NCBI GenBank assembly: GCA_014058105.1
Contig: JACGCM010002890.1
Span: 2,356,001 to 2,420,000 of the forward strand
Direction: 5' to 3'
From: Kingdonia uniflora
Lineage: Eukaryota > Streptophyta > Magnoliopsida > Ranunculales > Circaeasteraceae
DNA length: 64,000 nt
The notes under the pieces were generated by a model. That model was not told the origin of the DNA and did no database searches. It was given only the letters and a program-made list of their open reading frames with translations. The stretch's first letter is position 1. The number at the start of each line of letters is the position of its first letter. Of this stretch, positions 21,451-32,408 are shown one piece after another. A program made the translations under genes and the position numbers.

Positions 21451-22455
21451 TTATACCCTTTTGCATGATACTAGTTGCATTGTATTCCATGGATTAGGCA
21501 GAGGCTCTTCGTCTTCTATCATCAGGTAATATAAACCCTTGTCAGTTTTATCGTACACGACATAAGGTCTATCCCAGGATTTGGCTAGCTTGCCAGCATT
21601 TTGGGGTTTCAAAGACTGTGTGACGCGTCGAAGTACAAGATCTCAAATATTAAAACTACGTGGTCAAACTCTCTTATTGTATTACTTTTGGAGGGAGAGA
21701 TGATTCCGGCCGAGGTTAGTGATGGCTTAGTCTCTAGTTTTGCCGATCCACAACATATTACATCCAAGTTCAAATTCATTATCTTCATCTGGGAAGTTGG
21801 GATTGTGTGTGGGCACTTCAAATTGAGTGGGTAGCACTGCTTTGGTACCATAGGCTAAAAGAAAAGGTGTGCAGCCCGTTACCTTTTGTGGTATTGTTCG
21901 ATAGGCGCAGAGGACATGCTGTAGTTATTGAACCCATCGTCCTTTCTTTACATCGATACTCTTCTTGAGACCGTCGACTATTGCTTTATTGATCGCTTTG
22001 ACCTGACCATTCCCTTGGGGGTAGTAAGGTGTTGAGGGGGGGGGAGGATGATGTTGTACTTCTTGAGGAAATTTTTGACTTTGTTCTCAACGAATTGTGG
22101 ACCATTGTCACATTGAATCATATGAGGGCATCCGAAGCGTGTGATAATATTCTCCCATAGAAATTTGATAACTTCTTCTTCTCTGGTTTGACATAAAGGC
22201 ACGGGTTTGACCCATTTGGTAAAGTAATCTGTTGCCATAAGAATATTTTCACGGCTACCCGATGCTTTAGGAAAAGGACCCACAAGGTCGATGGCCTACT
22301 GCTTGAAAGGCCATGAGACTTGACTAAAATGGAGGTCTTGCAAAGGGTTATGGATGTTGGATGTCGTGGGCGTGACGTTGGCATTTGTCACAGTGTTTGG
22401 CGTACTCCTTGGCTTGCTTCTTCATATTGGGCCATAATAGACCTTGGGAGACGGC
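21451..22455 (-). pseudogene. Integrase of gypsy element B
   Basis: Minus-strand frames include the zinc-binding block ending KHCDKCQRHAH near 22,390-22,360. The DDE core follows: VGPFPKASGSRENILMATDY with catalytic Asp, CPHMIQCDNGPQF with the second Asp, and YYPQGNGQVKAINK carrying the third acidic region. The C-terminal LVLRRV block and a TAA at 21,451-21,453 end pol. It has several stops and shifts. It would integrate element cDNA if intact. Confidence 0.75.
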
Positions 22456-23448
22456 TCAAAGGGCCATAGACCAACCAGCAGTGTGAACACTGCAGGTACC
22501 TTCGTGGAGTTCAGAAAGAATTTTAGAGGCTTCATTTTGAGATATGCATTGGAGGAGGATGCCATTTGGGGATTTGCGACATAATTCACCTTTGAGAATG
22601 GTGTATCTGCGGTAGTTCTCTAATAATGACCGTTTGGCTTTGGGGTCTATTGGTAGGGTAGAAATGTTAAAGTAGGTAAGAAATGGTATTCTCCAGTCGT
22701 CTGGATTGAGACTCTCACCCCTAATATTGATGACATTGACTTCCATCTGGTCGATACTTGGGCGTTCGAGTACTTTGATATGGAGAGTTCGAGATTCAGA
22801 CTGGCCTAGCATAGCTGCTATGTAGGCGAGGGCATCAACATGTCTATTTTAGCCTCGGGGGTAGTGAGTAATAAAAGATTTTTCAGGAAAACGGTTCATG
22901 CGCTGGCAGACGAGAGCAGTATACTCAGCCATGCGACCGTTGGCCTGATTTTCACCAGTATATTATCTCTGAACAAGTTGGGAATCTGTGAAAACTGTCA
23001 GTTTGGGGACACCAAGATCGATTGCAAGGTTGAGGCCATGGATCAAGGCTTTATACTCAGCCTCGTTGTTGGAGCATTCGAAGTATAACTTGATTGGCTT
23101 TTCAATTCGATCATTGGTGGGTATAACCAAAACGATACCGATCCCCAAACTGTTAGGTCCAGGGGATTCATCTGTGAAGAAACGCAAGCTTGTGTTAGGG
23201 TTCCATGGCTCAGTTTGTTTGGGATAGTATCCTAGTAGGTCATCCTCGTGTTCTTCCCAATCGACATCTTCGACTGGGAAGTTCACAAGGAAATTAGCAA
23301 TTGCTTGGCCTTTTTGGGATACCTGCTTCTCAAATGTGATATCGTATTCGGCAAGATAAATGGACCACTGCTGTACCCGTCTAGATTTATCCTTCTTACT
23401 GAGCACTTCTCGAAGGGGGTAACTTGTAATAATACGAATAGGGTGAAA
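22456..23448 (-). pseudogene. RNase H and linker of gypsy element B
   Basis: A frame from 23,406 runs LSKKDKSRRVQQWSIYLAEY, GQAIANFLVNFPVED, then LRFFTDESPGPNSLGIGIVL with catalytic Asp, NNEAEYKALIHGLNLAIDLG with catalytic Glu, and TVFTDSQLV with Asp, a full Tat-type RNase H. After one stop the frame 22,812-22,456 continues with the linker to the integrase zinc finger (ISQNEASKILSELHEGTC). Better preserved than in element A. Confidence 0.78.
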
Positions 23449-24622
23449 TTAAAAATATGGTTTAAGTTTTCGAGAAGTGCAGACAAGGGTGAGGAGCAAA
23501 CGCTCAAGTTTCTTGTATCTAGTTTCTGCAGGTGTTAGGGTTTTGTTGATAAAGTATACGGGTTTCTCGATGTTGGATTCGAGTCGAATGAGGACTGAAC
23601 TGATAGAAGTGTCGGTGACCGCGAGGTATAAAGAAAACATTTTACCTTTGATAGGCATACTGATGATGGGTGGTCGACCAAGGTATGTTTTAAGTTCGAG
23701 GAGAAGGCATGTCGATGAGGGCTCGGATATGAGTAGGGTCGATCTCGATACCTCGTTTAATGAAGAGGCGGCCTAAAAATTTGCTGGACGAAACACCAAA
23801 CTGGCATTTGTCCAGGTTGAGTTTCATGTTGCATGTTTGAAGTATCGGAAAGACTTTGGTTAGGTCCTTAATGTGGGTCTATTTTTGAAGGCTCTTGCAT
23901 AACAGGTCGTTGATGTAAACTTCGACCATCTTGCCAAGTAAGGGTTTAAACATAGTTGTAATAAGGCGTTGGTAAGTGGCGCCCATATTTTTAAGGCCGA
24001 AGGGCATGACGTTAAAATAGTAAAGGCCTTGCTCAGTAATAAAAGATGTTTTAAGCTGATCCTCGGGGAGGAGTGATACTTGATTGTACCCCGAAGCCAC
24101 ATCTATCATCGATAATCACTCATGTCCAGCAGTGACATCTAGGAGGACTAAAATGATCAGGAGGGGGAAGCTGTCCTTCGGTGAGTGTTTGTTGAGGTCT
24201 ATGAAGTCGACGCAAATTCTGATCATACCATTCTTTTTAGGAACTGAAGCAATGTTGGATATCGAGTCAGCGTACTTGACTTCTCTGATGAATCCCGCGG
24301 TTATGAGCTTGTCAACCTCGAGGTTTACAACTTCTCAAATTTGTGGGGCCAAAGTATGCTTCTTTTGCTTTACTATTGTAGCGTGAGGGATGTGGTCGAG
24401 GCGATGACATGCTAAACTGGGGTTGACACCGGGCATCTCCTTAAATGTCCATACGAAGATGTCTTTGTTGGCTCGAAGGAAGTCAATGAGTTCGAGGCGC
24501 TCAACCTCGTTTAGAAAGGAACCAATGAACGTACCTTGACTAGGACCATCGAGTTCAATATAGACAATGGGTTCGATAGGTGTAGTAGTTGGTGTCGCTG
24601 GTATGGGGGTCAAGAGAGGCAT
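23449..24622 (-). pseudogene. Reverse transcriptase of gypsy element B (YIND box)
   Basis: From 24,622: FLNEVERLELIDFLRANKDIF, then VPKKNGMIRICVDFIDLNKH, LLPEDQLKTSFITEQGLYYF, FGLKNMGATYQRLITTMF, and at 23,906-23,917 the catalytic box reads YIND where the family has Y(V/I)DD. The first of the two metal-binding Asp residues is therefore Asn. LTPAETRYKKLERLLLTLV follows. There are in-frame stops near 24,335 and 24,110. Even without the stops the changed box should abolish polymerase activity. Confidence 0.8.
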
Positions 24623-24628
24623 TGATTG

Positions 24629-25290
24629 TTATGGTTGTTTGACAAGTTTTTGGGTCTGATCGATCTCAGGATGTTCACATGAGCGGGTGAGGCGTTGGGA
24701 GCCTTTCAGGTTCCACGTATAACATGGAGTAGTGAAACGAAGGGTCTGATGGTAGGTCGAAGGTATGGTGCACATAGCGTAGAGCCAGTCGCGCCCAAGG
24801 ATACCGAGATATTCAAATTTCTTGTCGATGACAAGAAAACTGGTTTGGAGTGTGACTGGGCCGGTAGTAACTGGAAGGCTAATTTGACCAACAACGACTT
24901 TGGTAGCCCTGTTAAAACCTTTCAGTTTAACATTGGCGATAGTGATGAGGTCGGCTTTGTTCATGGCTTGGATGGTTTGAAGGAAAAGTATATCAGCTGC
25001 ACTTCCCGTGTCGATAAGCATGGTATAAAGGACGAGGTGCTCGACCTTAATCATAATGACTAATGGTTCAGAATGGGGAAAACGAACATGCGAAGTGTCG
25101 TAGTCGATAAATGAGATACCCTCGGGTCGAGGATAGTGACTTGATTATGGCAGGAGGGTGGGTAGCTTCTCCTGGTAAGTAAGTTTGCAACATTCTTTGA
25201 CACCCTTGCGCTTTCTTTTAGAAAGACCGATGTTAATATTATTGACATCGATGAAATGAACCTCATAGATGTGTAACTCAGCTGGGTGGG
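24629..25290 (-). pseudogene. Protease and gag remnant of gypsy element B
   Basis: The open frame 25,054-24,629 encodes retropepsin: MLIDTGSAADILFLQ, then VGQISLPVTTGPV, FLVIDKKFEYLGILGRDWL and PSTYHQTLRF, ending in IDQTQKLVKQP. Just upstream, about 25,280-25,060 still encodes the Gag-protease junction (ISFIDYDTSHVRFPHSEPL) with one stop. Only about 140 bp separate this from the PBS, so nearly all of gag is missing. Confidence 0.75.
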
Positions 25291-25429
25291 CAGCAGGGGC
25301 GGGTTAAGGATTGAGGTATGACCCGTCGAGGTAATAAGGGAGGTCAACAACATACTTATGTAGATGACCTGCTTTAAGAATTATTTTGAGAGACATAAAT
25401 GGCAGAGGGAGGCTGGTAGGGTAGAAAGG

Positions 25430-25445
25430 CACAGACGGTGCCAAA
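25430..25445 (-). other. Primer-binding site of element B
   Basis: On the minus strand the LTR end CACCTACA is followed by TTTGGCACCGTCTGTG, one base different from the element A site over its first 16 bases. It marks 25,446-26,128 as the 5' LTR. Confidence 0.75.
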
Positions 25446-26128
25446 TGTAGGTGCCTAACTTTGTGGGGAGGGAAGTTGACTCTTACACTACAAATATTAT
25501 CCCCAATCAAAGGATGCAAGCATATAATCTGTAATAATACTAAGCTACTGGCAATATACTTGCGTGGAGACCTAGAATGGGTCACTCTACGGCCTCTGAT
25601 AAGGATTTTTAAGAGTACTGATATAAAGATTGAGTAGTCAAAGTTTTAAGTACAATGTGATTACAGGGTATTCGAAGGTAAAATTTAAGGTCTCTGGAGA
25701 TATTTTTTCTAACCCCTCCATAATTCCCCCTCCCTCATATTTATAGAACATAGGAAGGGCTGAGTCATCATGGGAAGTCAAATTACAAGAGTATCCTCCA
25801 GACAACTGACTTGTATCCGAAGTTGGTTCTGACGCCGTAACTGTCGGATCTGACACTGTAGCTACTGTCGGTTCTGACGCTGTGGTTGTTGGATATGATA
25901 TTGTAGTTGTCGAACAGCGTGTTCTACCGTTCTATCTGGTGAGCTGACTGTCTGACATGTTTTCCTTCAACCACATATGATCATGGTCGAAGCCTGTTCT
26001 TAGTCAAGTGTTCGTATAGTCTTAGAGGGCTTGATTATGAGTTTATTAGGCTTCGGGTCATCGGGTAGGCTTCGATGTAGCCTTTGATTGCTCGATTGGA
26101 GCTAGAAGGCTGCGAGTAGGCTACTGCA
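25446..26128 (-). repeat. 5' LTR of gypsy element B
   Basis: 683 bp from TGTAGGTGCC to GGCTACTGCA, collinear with 15,208-15,890. On the minus strand a TATA-like CTATAAATATGAGGG lies at about 25,733-25,747, where the other LTR has CTATAAATAGGAGGG. The LTR pair and the flanking GAGGT repeats define one complete insertion of 10.9 kb. Confidence 0.88.
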
Positions 26129-26133
26129 GAGGT
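26129..26133. repeat. Target-site duplication GAGGT, right copy
   Basis: Matches 15,203-15,207. The sequence continuing to the right (AGTTCGAGTTT) is family-A LTR sequence, as in AGTTCAAACT at 641 and AATTCAAACT at 61,827. Confidence 0.85.
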
Positions 26134-26172
26134 AGTTCGAGTTTAGACTAGGTCAAGGGATAGGTCCCTATA
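26134..26172 (-). repeat. 5' LTR of element A, right part
   Basis: 39 bp ending TAGGTCCCTATA, aligning with the ends of the other family-A LTRs (TAGGTCCCTACA at 694, TTGGTCCCTACA at 61,882). With 14,662-15,207 it restores the complete LTR. It marks the right border of element A. Confidence 0.75.
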
Positions 26173-26324
26173 AATGGAATTCTTACATACCCTACATAAA
26201 CTATGATTAGCTTGTCAGAAGCGTCGAAGCACGCTAAGGAATGAACCATAGCGATCAGAGTCGAGTAGAGTAAGTTCGGAACCCGAAGGAGTGAACCACC
26301 ATTATACCTGCCACGACAACACCA

Positions 26325-26642
26325 ATGGCACCAACTCTATTGGTCGAGCCACCATTGAAAACTATGACCACCGAAGCTTCGGTGACAGCACGTGCTGATC
26401 CAATAAGTCTACCGATAGCTTTGCCATCTCCAATGACTCTGAAGCAAGTGGGGGTCTCTGAAGCTATACCAACCTTTGCGTGTGCTTTCCTTGATTCTAA
26501 TCCAAAGATATGGAATTCACTTGACCCAACAGTAGTAGGGGAAAGCGCAATTATTGACTTTCTACCGCACGAGAAACCGGAGAAGGTTTTAGTGTCTCAC
26601 ACTATTCCATTTTGTGGATCTAGTGTACAGGTACCGGAATAG
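26325..26642 (+). other. ORF of 105 codons before the chromovirus protease, unknown
   Basis: Open frame starting MAPTLLVEPPLKTMTTE and ending QVPE, Pro/Thr/Ser-rich at first. It leads, after a stop, directly into chromovirus protease sequence, so it could be the eroded gag-pol linker of that element or an unrelated fragment. I recognise no domain. Confidence 0.3.
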
Positions 26643-27157
26643 GGGCTAGATAAAGATCACGAGCATTGGAAGAAGCATAACATTTTCCATTCGAGATGTC
26701 AAGTAGTTGGTAAGCTCCTTTAGGCCATCATTGACGGTAGGTCTACAAATTTTTTTATTTAAGAGAAGATAGTAGAGAAACTCGGCTGCAAGCTTACTTC
26801 GCATCCTACACCATTTACTATTTATTGGCTAAGGGGGCATTGTACCATTGTAAATTGAAAATCAAGATTAAATAATCTTTTGAGGAGACTATAAATTTTA
26901 TAGTAGTACCCATGAATGTCTATTACATAATTTTAGGCAGGTTGTGGCAGTATGTGCAGAATTGTATTCATAGGGAGAGAGAATACCTATTTTTTCAATT
27001 TGAATGGAAAGCATGTAGTGTTGACTTGCCTTCCTCCAGTGGGGCTACATAGAGAGACACATACCAGCTTCCTTGTAGAGTCGAGAGTACATGGTTATGC
27101 GTATGCTTTAGTGAGTTCTCTTTCTGCTCCACTTGTTCCAGTTCCACTTATATTATA
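26643..27157 (+). pseudogene. Protease region of a Reina-like chromovirus
   Basis: Plus-strand frames encode HNIFHSRCQVVGKLL, AIIDGRSTNFF and EKIVEKLGCKLTSHP, the retropepsin region of plant chromoviruses in which the active-site motif is typically IIDGGS. It continues to RENTYFFNLNGKHVVL. Interrupted by several stops. It starts the recognisable coding part of a plus-strand Ty3/gypsy element; no LTR or gag was found upstream. Confidence 0.6.
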
Positions 27158-28290
27158 GCCTCTTATTACACAGAATGACGATATATGTTATGAGTCGGAT
27201 ACACCAGATTTGCCACCTCTGTGTGATATTCAGCATGCTATTGACTTAGTTCTAGGGGCACCGTCACCTAACCTACCACATTGTCGTATGGCCCCTGCTG
27301 AGCATGCCAAACTACATAGGCAGGTTACTGAGCTTTGTGACAAGGGTATGTTGTGGAAGAGTATGTCACTATGCGTTGTTTCGGCATTACTAACTCCAAA
27401 GAAAGATAAAAGTTGGCGTATGAACGTTGATAGTAGGAAGATATCCTCAGTCATAGCCGATCTCATGAGGAGTACTTGCTACATATCAAGAGTGCATTAC
27501 AGGTTCTATGAGAACACAAGCTTTTTCTTTAGCTGAAGAAATGTTCCTTTATGGTGGATTCAGTAGAGTTCATAGAGTATGTTGTGTCAGCCGACGGTAT
27601 TCACGTTGATGACGGGAAGGTACAAACGATACATAATTGGCCGGTTCCCAACACCACGTCACAGGTTCAAAGCTTCCACGGGCTGGCAACTTTTTATCAC
27701 CAGTTTATTGATGGGTACAGTCGGATTATGGCACCTATTACATCCTTAATGGGGGATGCTCCTTATGTTTGGTCTCCTGAAGTTGACGAGGCTTTTCAGT
27801 TGATCAAAAATAGACTTACTATGGTACCATCTTTGGCACTTCCAGATTTCTTAGGTCCCATGTTCGAAGTTACCACAGATGCCTGCAAGACAAACATTGA
27901 GGTTGTTCTATCATAGGGGGTCAAGCCGGTAGCTTATTTTAGTCAGAAGCTATCTGGGGCTCAGCTTTGGTATTCGATGGGGCTCAGCTTTGGTATTCGA
28001 CTTACGATATAGAGTTGTTGGCAGAAGTACTGGCTCTTCAACATTGTCGTCATTATTTGGTTCACAGGGAGCTCATTATCCACTAGAACCACGACGCATT
28101 CCGCCACATTATCTACAACATGTTTATTCAGACAGGCAGGCTAACTGGTTAAACTACTTGCGTGGTTTTTATTTCCATGTTCAGTACATCAAGGGGAAGG
28201 AGAACGGATTTGCAGACAGGGTTAGCAGGACAACGCATCTACTTGTTACGTTACACGCATCGATTTTAGGTTTTTTGAGATACGACTAAT
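27158..28290 (+). pseudogene. RT and RNase H of a Reina-like chromovirus, RT core deleted
   Basis: DLPPLCDIQHAIDLVLGA, HCRMAPAEHAKLHRQV and SALLTPKKDKSWRMNVDSR are RT fingers. Then about 500 bp expected to hold the YVDD palm are missing, and the frame resumes at EFIEYVVSADGIHVDDGKV and FHGLATFYHQFIDGY (RT thumb). RNase H follows in broken frames. A 23-bp direct duplication (GGGGCTCAGCTTTGGTATTCGA) at about 27,956-28,001 disrupts RNase H. Non-functional. Confidence 0.75.
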
Positions 28291-29292
28291 GGTTTTTAAT
28301 CGAGATCTAGGTATTAATCTCCCATTTTGGACAAAGATTAATTGGTAAAGATCGGAGATAGTGGTTTATTTTTTCTTCATTTTTGCTTGAATTAAACGTA
28401 AGATTAATCGCATTTAGTCTAGTTCAATCGTATTTAATTACAATTATAATTGTAAATTAATTGCAGGTTGATGAAAAATAATAAATTGTTAATATATGGA
28501 TGATCATTAAAAGAAAATAAAAAAATTAATAGACTTAAAATATCAATATTACAATTAAGTTATTTGTTACACAAGTTGAGAAGTTAATACTAATTTGAGT
28601 ACATTGTTCTTGATTATTTACCCTCTCTTAATCTTCAATATGAGCAATGTATTGAGTTTACATTACGTTTTTCCCCTTGTATCTATGCCTGTATTGACGT
28701 ATGCATTTCTTGAACATTACCCACGGAACGTACTGAAGAATTTTGAGCGGTGGAAAACCCAATACCGATATGTTTTCTTGCGAACTCTCAAATGTTATAG
28801 GAAGCATGATATTCCTGCTTGGGCGGATACCCATACCCCTGGTGGTGTGCATAACCATACCCATAACCTTGCCGGATGCTTGGGTATAGGGGTCTGAAGA
28901 TTCATATAGAGATAATTGTGAGTCATACTATTCATGATCTGGTAGAAGGGATATGACCCATAACGTACAATTTTATTTTTATTTTTTATTTTTACTTAAG
29001 GCCTTATAATCTAACAGTAGATTTAATCTCGATTAATTTCATTTTAATCTCAATTTAATCCTAATTATTCAGGATTAAATATGATTCTTGCGGCATCTAG
29101 ATGAAATTTGGCTAAAATATTCAGTATGGATTAATCTTAGGACTAAAACAAGATTAATCATGATTAATCCCTAATTGTTCAGAGATTTTTTCAGGAAATT
29201 TGTGTTTTCTTTAAATAAAAGATCGGATTGATTATACTATGGTTAATCGGGTCTTAAATATATTAATCGGGATTAATCTAGATTAAAAACCC
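28291..29292. mobile_element. About 1-kb terminal-inverted-repeat (MITE-like) insertion
   Basis: Left end GGTTTTTAATCGAGAT and right end ATCTAGATTAAAAACCC are inverted repeats. The interior is AT-rich, with many GATTAAT/ATTAATC motifs near both ends, and has no transposase. It splits the chromovirus between RNase H (GFLRYD) and the integrase region (FGSIYNSCLQHH), whose coding order resumes cleanly. Flanks read TAA (left) and TTA (right), so a target duplication is not certain; a PIF/Harbinger-type element is possible. The small ORF at 28,595-28,897 has no domain. Confidence 0.6.
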
Positions 29293-30470
29293 TTACTTTG
29301 GATCTATCTATAATTCTTGCTTGCAACACCATGGAGACCATGAGGAGTACTCGATACAGGATGGTTACTTGCTTAAGGGAACAATTTTGTGCATCCCTGC
29401 TTCGTCTCTGAGGGAACATTTGATTACTGAGGTTCTTGCGGGTGGTTTTGGAGGGCAATTCGGAGTGGCCAAGACCATGGCCTTGACGCGGGAGAAGTAT
29501 TTCAAGGCTACTATGTGTCGGGATGTCAACATTTTTAACATAAAATGTTACACTTGTATCACGGCCAAGAGGCACGAGCAGAATACTGGCCTCTACACTC
29601 CACTTCCCGTTCCCAGTATTCCTTGGCGTGATATATCCATGGATTTTGTGACAGGGTTACCGAAGACTGGCAGTTTTGATTCTATTTTCATAGTGGTTGA
29701 TCGGTTCTCCAAGATAGCTAATTTCATTCCTTGTACGAGGACGGACAATGCGTCCCATATAGCATGTCTATTCTTTCGGGAGATCGTTCGCCTACGCGGG
29801 GTTCCTTAGTCGATTATTTCATATAGGGACGTTTGTTTCAGAGGGCACTTCTGGAGGTATTTGTGGAAGCTCATGCGGTGTAAACTTTAGTATTTTACAG
29901 CTTTCCACCCTCAAACATATGAGCAGACTGAGATAGTCAACCGTAAACTTGGTAATCTTTTACGATGCCTCACCGGCGACAGACCTATGGAGTGGGATTT
30001 TGTCTTATCCTATCCCAAGCAAAGTTTTCATTCAACAACTCTGTCAATAACTCTATAGGATTATCCCCCTTCCAGATTGTTACAGATAATTCACCACAGA
30101 CGGCTTTAGATTTGGCATTGATCCCACAGCTGGTCCCAATTTCTGCTAGTGCAATAGATTTTACATCATCCATTCGAGCTATACATGAGGACGTTCGTGA
30201 GCGGTTGATGCAATATTATGCTAGGGCTAAAGAGCGAGCATATCGCAACCGGTAAGAGGTTATATTTTAGCTAGGGGACTTAGTTATGATTTATCTTGAG
30301 ACGAGAAGGCTCACATGGGTGGCTTCTAAGCTACTTCTTCAACGTACATGACTGTTTCGTGTCATTCAGTACATTGGTGAGAATGCGTATGAGCTAGATA
30401 AGCCACTTACCTGTTGTGAACGTCAAACTCTTATCTTTTCAGAATGCCTAGTCAAAATGCCTAGTCACAA
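29293..30470 (+). pseudogene. Integrase of the Reina-like chromovirus
   Basis: Open frame 29,321-29,809: YSIQDGYLLKGTILCIPASS, REHLITEVLAGGFGG, then KCYTCITAKRHEQNTGLY (zinc-binding Cys), DISMDFVTGLPKTGSFDS with the first catalytic Asp and FIVVDRFSKIANFI. The rest continues after a TAG through HPQTYEQTE and ends near IGENAYELDKPL about 30,410. The C-terminal chromodomain cannot be read. It is dead through stops and a shift. Confidence 0.75.
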
Positions 30471-30526
30471 TATGAGATAAAAAGGATAAGCTACTTCCTT
30501 AGTCAATTGACTTGCTGCGAGATGTA

Positions 30527-30531
30527 AAACG
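30527..30531. repeat. Target-site duplication AAACG, left copy
   Basis: AAACG flanks the left LTR of the copia element and recurs at 33,412-33,416 after the right LTR. It marks a single integration event. Confidence 0.7.
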
Positions 30532-31513
30532 TAAAATATCCATATTTGGAGTTTGTTTCATTCCGTGTCTAGAATAGGTATTAGCACTACCTCGTGGTTC
30601 TTCGTCGTCATAAAGTGTATGTAGAGCGACTACAGCTAGACTAAGACTGATCAGGTACGTTGGTTTGTACCTCTTCGCTCAAAAATATCAAGCCCTTATT
30701 ATTTTATAAAATGTTAGAAAGAAAGTAATGTATTTTGGAGAAAATAGGTTTCTGTTCGAACAGGCTTTTGCTATATTCAAATAGACCTTATTCGAACATA
30801 CTCTTGTCTTGTTCGAGTAGACCCTGTTTGAACAGACTTTTTCCTTGTTCGAACATTTTATTCAAAACTTTGTTTCTTCAAATAGGATCTTTGGTCTGTT
30901 TGAATAAAACCTTGTCTGTTCGAACAGAGGTCGGGTTTTTAGCTTTTTTGATAAAAGACATCATTTCTTTTTATTTTCTTTAACTCTCCCAAAACATATA
31001 TTTCTAGGGCTTGAGATTTTAGAGATAAAAAAGATTTCAACGAGCGATTCAATGCGATGTAAAAGTCAAAGTTAATCAATCATAGATTTGAAAACCTAAT
31101 CATTGATTTGTAAAGTTTGTGAGTTTTAAGCTTGGATGCTTTGACGGGAGATTAAAGCAAAACATTACGAGAATGAGGAATCGATTGCAAGAAGCTTGAT
31201 TTGAAGGGAGGTAACCACGGGATGTGTTTATCGAGTCTATAAGTAATTGAACTCTTGTAATTCTGCTTTAATATTGGATTGTTTAGCTGTCGGGTGATTC
31301 GGCAGCGACTTGTGGGTTTTTCTCCTGAGAAAGGTTTCCCATAGGGCTAAAATTCTTTGTTCTTATACTTGATGTACTTATGCTTGTTGACACTAGATAA
31401 TTGAACAAACTTGTATTAGGCTAGGGTTAAACCATTAATTTAAAGATTTTAGACCTATTAATTTTAACCTAAATTAATCGAAATTGGTTAGTCTTAAGTG
31501 ATTATAACTTTAA
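30532..31513 (+). repeat. 5' LTR of a truncated copia element
   Basis: 982 bp, collinear with 32,409-33,411. It starts TAAAATATCC, against TGAAACATCC in the other copy, so the terminal TG has mutated. From about 30,750 to 30,930 it holds an array of TTCGAAC-type palindromes and variants, upstream of a probable TATA near 30,995. The PBS follows immediately. Substitutions relative to the right LTR are moderate. Confidence 0.8.
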
Positions 31514-31515
31514 AT

Positions 31516-31525
31516 TGGTATCAGA
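31516..31525 (+). other. Primer-binding site of the copia element
   Basis: TGGTATCAGA, the start of the initiator tRNA-Met complement used by most plant Ty1/copia elements, two bases after the LTR. It gives plus-strand orientation. Confidence 0.75.
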
Positions 31526-31577
31526 TTGGTCACGCTTTGAGGATTAGCAACCTAAGCTTGGATCCCAACTTGATTGC

Positions 31578-31904
31578 TTGAGAATAATATATTCTAAGAA
31601 GTTTGGAGGTCCTGTAAATCGTCCTCCACTCTTTGATGGAAAATATTATCCATACTGTAAAGTCCGAATGATTGTATTCTTACAATCAATCTGGGAAGCT
31701 GTATGGATTGCCATTGAGGATGGATGGAAGTACCCTACCGTGATGCAAGGTGCTTCAGGTAGTATTATAGAGATCCTTAAACCTAGAAACAAATGGTCAA
31801 AGGAGGAAAATGATGTTGCCGGTTATAACTCTAAAGGCCGCAATGCTATCTTTATGGCTGTGAGTCAAAGTGAGTTTCAACATTTTGAATCTGCTATGTA
31901 TTGA
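31578..31904 (+). pseudogene. gag N-terminal fragment of the copia element
   Basis: RPPLFDGKYYPYCKVRMIVFLQ, then IEDGWKYPTV, then NKWSKEENDVAGYNSKGRN match the start of Ty1/copia Gag, where W is usual in place of C in YWKVRM. The frame ends after SEFQHFESAMY and no protease, integrase or RT follows: the remainder of the body has been deleted. This element cannot encode its own machinery. Confidence 0.7.
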
Positions 31905-32408
31905 CAGTTTCTCTTTTCAGAATAGTTGCTCTATCATTTATTGATATATATTTTTTATCTATTCTGTGTTTCACTTATTCCATGATTGTAATACATTTTG
32001 CTTTCTTGGTCAACTTCTCCTTTTTATCTCATATTTTGTACTTTTTTACCCTTTGTTCATCTGTGCCAAAAAGGGGGAAAAATAATCCTGACAGGTAAGC
32101 TAGGTAAGTTATGATTTTTTCTTGGATCCCTTATTTTATTTGAATGGTTACGTGATGCATATTGTTTAGTGTACAGGGATTCCAAAGTATATGTGATCCT
32201 GACAGGTAAGCCAGGTAAGTTATGATTTTTTTTTCTTGGATCCCTTATTTTATTTGAACAGTTACGTGATGTATCTTGTTTAGTATGCGGGGATTCCAGA
32301 GTATATGCCTTTGAATATGGATGTTCAGTGATTGAGTCAGTCCATCGAGTTGTATTTTTTATTTCTCGTAGTTCTAGTTTTGACACGAAATGAACCAAAG
32401 AAGGAGAT
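31905..32408 (+). repeat. 3' internal region with a 111-bp tandem duplication and PPT
   Basis: Two copies of a 111-bp unit (32,085-32,195 and 32,196-32,307) begin ATCCTGACAGGTAAGC and end GTATATG. Upstream, CCAAAAAGGGGGAAAA (about 32,066-32,081) is like the purine-rich segment found before the 3' LTR of several copia lineages. A second tract, AAAGAAGGAGAT (32,397-32,408), directly precedes the LTR and is the likely functional PPT. Confidence 0.65.

Noticed and set aside
28595..28897. ORF inside the 1-kb TIR element
   Set aside because: No transposase motif or other domain, and composition is not coding-like.
30750..30930. TTCGAA arrays as heat-shock elements
   Set aside because: Heat-shock elements need TTC and GAA separated by two bases; here they are adjacent, so the match is not proper.
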